Assembly (NCBI RefSeq): GCF_023078375.1
Contig: NZ_CP095554.1
Coordinates: 1,240,001 to 1,304,000, forward strand
Length of the DNA stretch: 64,000 nucleotides
Source of the DNA: Roseomonas gilardii subsp. gilardii
Lineage (GTDB): Bacteria > Pseudomonadota > Alphaproteobacteria > Acetobacterales > Acetobacteraceae
Direction of reading: 5' to 3'
The position numbers and the translations under genes are program-made. Below the pieces are notes generated by a model. That model made no database searches, was not told the origin of the DNA, and was given only the letters and a program-made list of their open reading frames with translations. Positions 62,818 to 64,000 of this stretch are shown here, piece after piece. How positions within the stretch are numbered: position 1 is the first letter of the stretch; each line of letters begins with the position of its first letter.

Positions 62818-63711
62818 TCAGCCGCGATACCTGAGGCTTTCGACCAGAAGCGCGAAGGCTGCCGAGGGTTGGCGCCGGCTCGGATAGTAGAGGTGGTAGC
62901 CAGCGAAAGGAGGGCACCAGTCTTCCAGCACCCGGACCAGGCTGCCTTCCACGAGATGGGTGCGGACATGGTCTTCCATCACGCAGGCCAGCCCGAGGCC
63001 AGCCAGGGCCGCGCGCAGGACGAGGGAAACGGAGTTGAAGACCAACTGCCCATCGACCCGGACCCGCAGCTCGCGCCCATCCTTTCCGAACTCCCAGGCA
63101 TAGAGGCCCCCGGCTGTCGGCAGGCGCAGGTTGATGCAGCGGTGCCCGTTGAGATCCTGAGGTGTCACGGGGCGGGGGTGTTCCGCCCAGTAGGCGGGAG
63201 AGCCGACCACCGCCATCCGCAGATCCGGCCCGATCCGGACCGCGACCATATCCTTGTCGATGGATTCGCCGAGGCGCACGCCCGCATCGAAACGCTCCGC
63301 CACGATATCCGTCAGGCTGCCGCTGACCGAGAGTTCGACCTGTATGTCGGGATATTCCGGCAGAAGGCGCTCCAGGACAGGCCAGAGCACGTCATGCGCC
63401 GCATGCTCGGATGTCGTGATCCGGACCATGCCGGCGGGCCGGTCGCGCAACTGGCCCAGGGAGACGAGTTCGGCGGCGATGGTGTCCAGGGCCGGGCCCA
63501 GGACACGCAGCAGCCTCTCGCCGGCCTGGGTCGGTGCCACCCGCCGTGTGGTACGGGTCAGTAGTCGGACGCCCAGCCGTGCTTCCAGCCGCCGTATGGT
63601 GTGGCTGAGAGCCGATTGCGACGTGCCGAGCCTGGCTGCGGCCTTCGTGAAGCTCTGCTCCTCCGCGACCGTGGCGAAGGCGGCCAGATCGACAAGGTCC
63701 TCGCGTTGCAT
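62818..63711 (-). CDS. LysR family regulator
   Basis: This 297-aa LysR-type regulator has an N-terminal HTH (DLAAFATVAEEQSFTKAAARLGTSQSALSHTIRRLE) and a substrate-binding domain with GMVRITTSEHAAHDVLWPVLERLLPEYPDIQVELSV and a C-terminal YPSRRQPSAAFALLVESLRYRG. This is the CrgA/PA2206-like class that often regulates an adjacent reductase. It converges on the HpcH/ThDP operon. Upstream on the same strand lies the end of a probable aldo/keto reductase, a common target of this class. No operator was identified. Confidence 0.92.
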   Translation of the reverse strand: MQREDLVDLAAFATVAEEQSFTKAAARLGTSQSALSHTIRRLEARLGVRLLTRTTRRVAPTQAGERLLRVLGPALDTIAAELVSLGQLRDRPAGMVRITTSEHAAHDVLWPVLERLLPEYPDIQVELSVSGSLTDIVAERFDAGVRLGESIDKDMVAVRIGPDLRMAVVGSPAYWAEHPRPVTPQDLNGHRCINLRLPTAGGLYAWEFGKDGRELRVRVDGQLVFNSVSLVLRAALAGLGLACVMEDHVRTHLVEGSLVRVLEDWCPPFAGYHLYYPSRRQPSAAFALLVESLRYRG

Positions 63712-63931
63712 TCATGAATTCCGAATAGGGATGCATTCCGGAAACAGAAGCTGGTCGTCGCCAGTCCCGGCTTCCATCCCACCTGCATTCGGCCTGCCTG
63801 CATTCGGAAGGTACAGGCGGTCATGGAGATCGGGCACGCGGCCCCCGGCCAGGCATGGGGGGATGTCTTGAGCACGAGGCGCGGCCGGCCCGGAATGCGA
63901 GCCGGCGCACGGTCATGGACGCGGCAGCCTC

Positions 63932-64000
63932 TCAGCGCCCGGTCGTGGCCAGGAGCTGCGCCGGATAGCGTTCGCCCTCGACCTGGATTCCGGCGGCGGC
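63932..64000 (-). CDS. Probable aldo/keto reductase, C-terminal fragment
   Basis: The last 22 codons of a minus-strand gene run off the window edge. The end AAAGIQVEGERYPAQLLATTGR resembles the C-terminus of aldo/keto reductases (...GERYP...). The stop lies at 63932-63934. The 220-bp gap before the LysR gene shows nothing else. The call is tentative because of the short length. Confidence 0.45.
   Translation of the reverse strand, partial: AAAGIQVEGERYPAQLLATTGR

Noticed and set aside
1-64000. CRISPR arrays, tRNA or rRNA genes, integrase or phage genes
   Set aside because: No regularly spaced direct repeats, cloverleaf-like tRNA sequence, rRNA segments or phage/integrase proteins were found on either strand by reading.

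Overview
The window is GC-rich DNA (about 70% or more in most genes) from an alphaproteobacterium. The combination of high GC, a Bug-type solute receptor, Tat-type signal peptides on several secreted proteins, a paa phenylacetate cluster and many small catabolic operons fits an Acetobacteraceae/Roseomonas-like organism best. That assignment is inference; there is no rRNA gene in the window to confirm it.

Layout. (1) 0-6.6 kb: the 3' half of a phenylacetate degradation locus: paaE, a TetR regulator (paaR-like), paaK, paaG and, divergently, paaZ. Two near-identical 20-bp palindromes in the paaG/paaZ gap look like the regulator's operators. (2) 6.9-11.2 kb: a minus-strand sugar operon (rfbF, C-methyltransferase, glycosyltransferase, SDR epimerase/reductase). 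(3) 11.7-16.3 kb: D-lactate dehydrogenase and a giant transglutaminase/DUF2126 protein. (4) 16.4-27.0 kb: an iron-regulated enterobactin-type siderophore operon (yncE-like, entC, entE, entB, a free-standing aryl carrier protein, entF, entA, esterase) behind a Fur-like box. (5) 27.4-30.2 kb: murJ and trpS. (6) 30.5-36.2 kb: an M20 amidohydrolase, a lower-GC MmgE/PrpD + GntR pair, a shikimate-dehydrogenase-like gene and a flavin-binding PPOX protein. (7) 36.4-40.2 kb: a Fur-boxed TonB-dependent siderophore receptor, a small lipoprotein and a zinc metallopeptidase. (8) 40.3-45.5 kb: a tightly overlapping operon of AhpD-like peroxidase, CMD-domain protein, peptide-type solute-binding protein, flavoprotein and LysR regulator. 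(9) 45.8-52.2 kb: a GAF-PAS sensor kinase, an M23 peptidase, xseA, purD and a siderophore-interacting reductase with a perfect Fur box. (10) 52.4-57.4 kb: a lactonase between two paralogous iron-type alcohol dehydrogenases, and a dicarboxylate/glutamate symporter. (11) 57.4-64 kb: cytochrome b561, a Bug receptor, HpcH/HpaI aldolase, ThDP enzyme, dihydroxyphthalate-decarboxylase-like protein, a LysR regulator and the tail of a probable aldo/keto reductase.

How the parts connect. Three separated units (the ent operon, the receptor, the SIP reductase) carry Fur-like sites and together could cover catecholate siderophore synthesis, uptake and iron release. The paa, lactonase/ADH, CMD/peroxidase and HpcH/ThDP clusters are separate catabolic modules.

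Most unusual signals. Three genes (entC 5' end, lysR 3' end, Bug receptor) each lose frame by exactly one base at a five-G tract of context GGGGGAG, and cytochrome b561 has a one-base gain in a CCAG repeat. This suggests either systematic homopolymer under-calling or slippage. A structured intergenic repeat of about 300-390 bp occurs at 6.56-6.93 kb and, inverted, at 26.98-27.31 kb. Each copy begins 22 bp after the stop codon of an operon's last gene.
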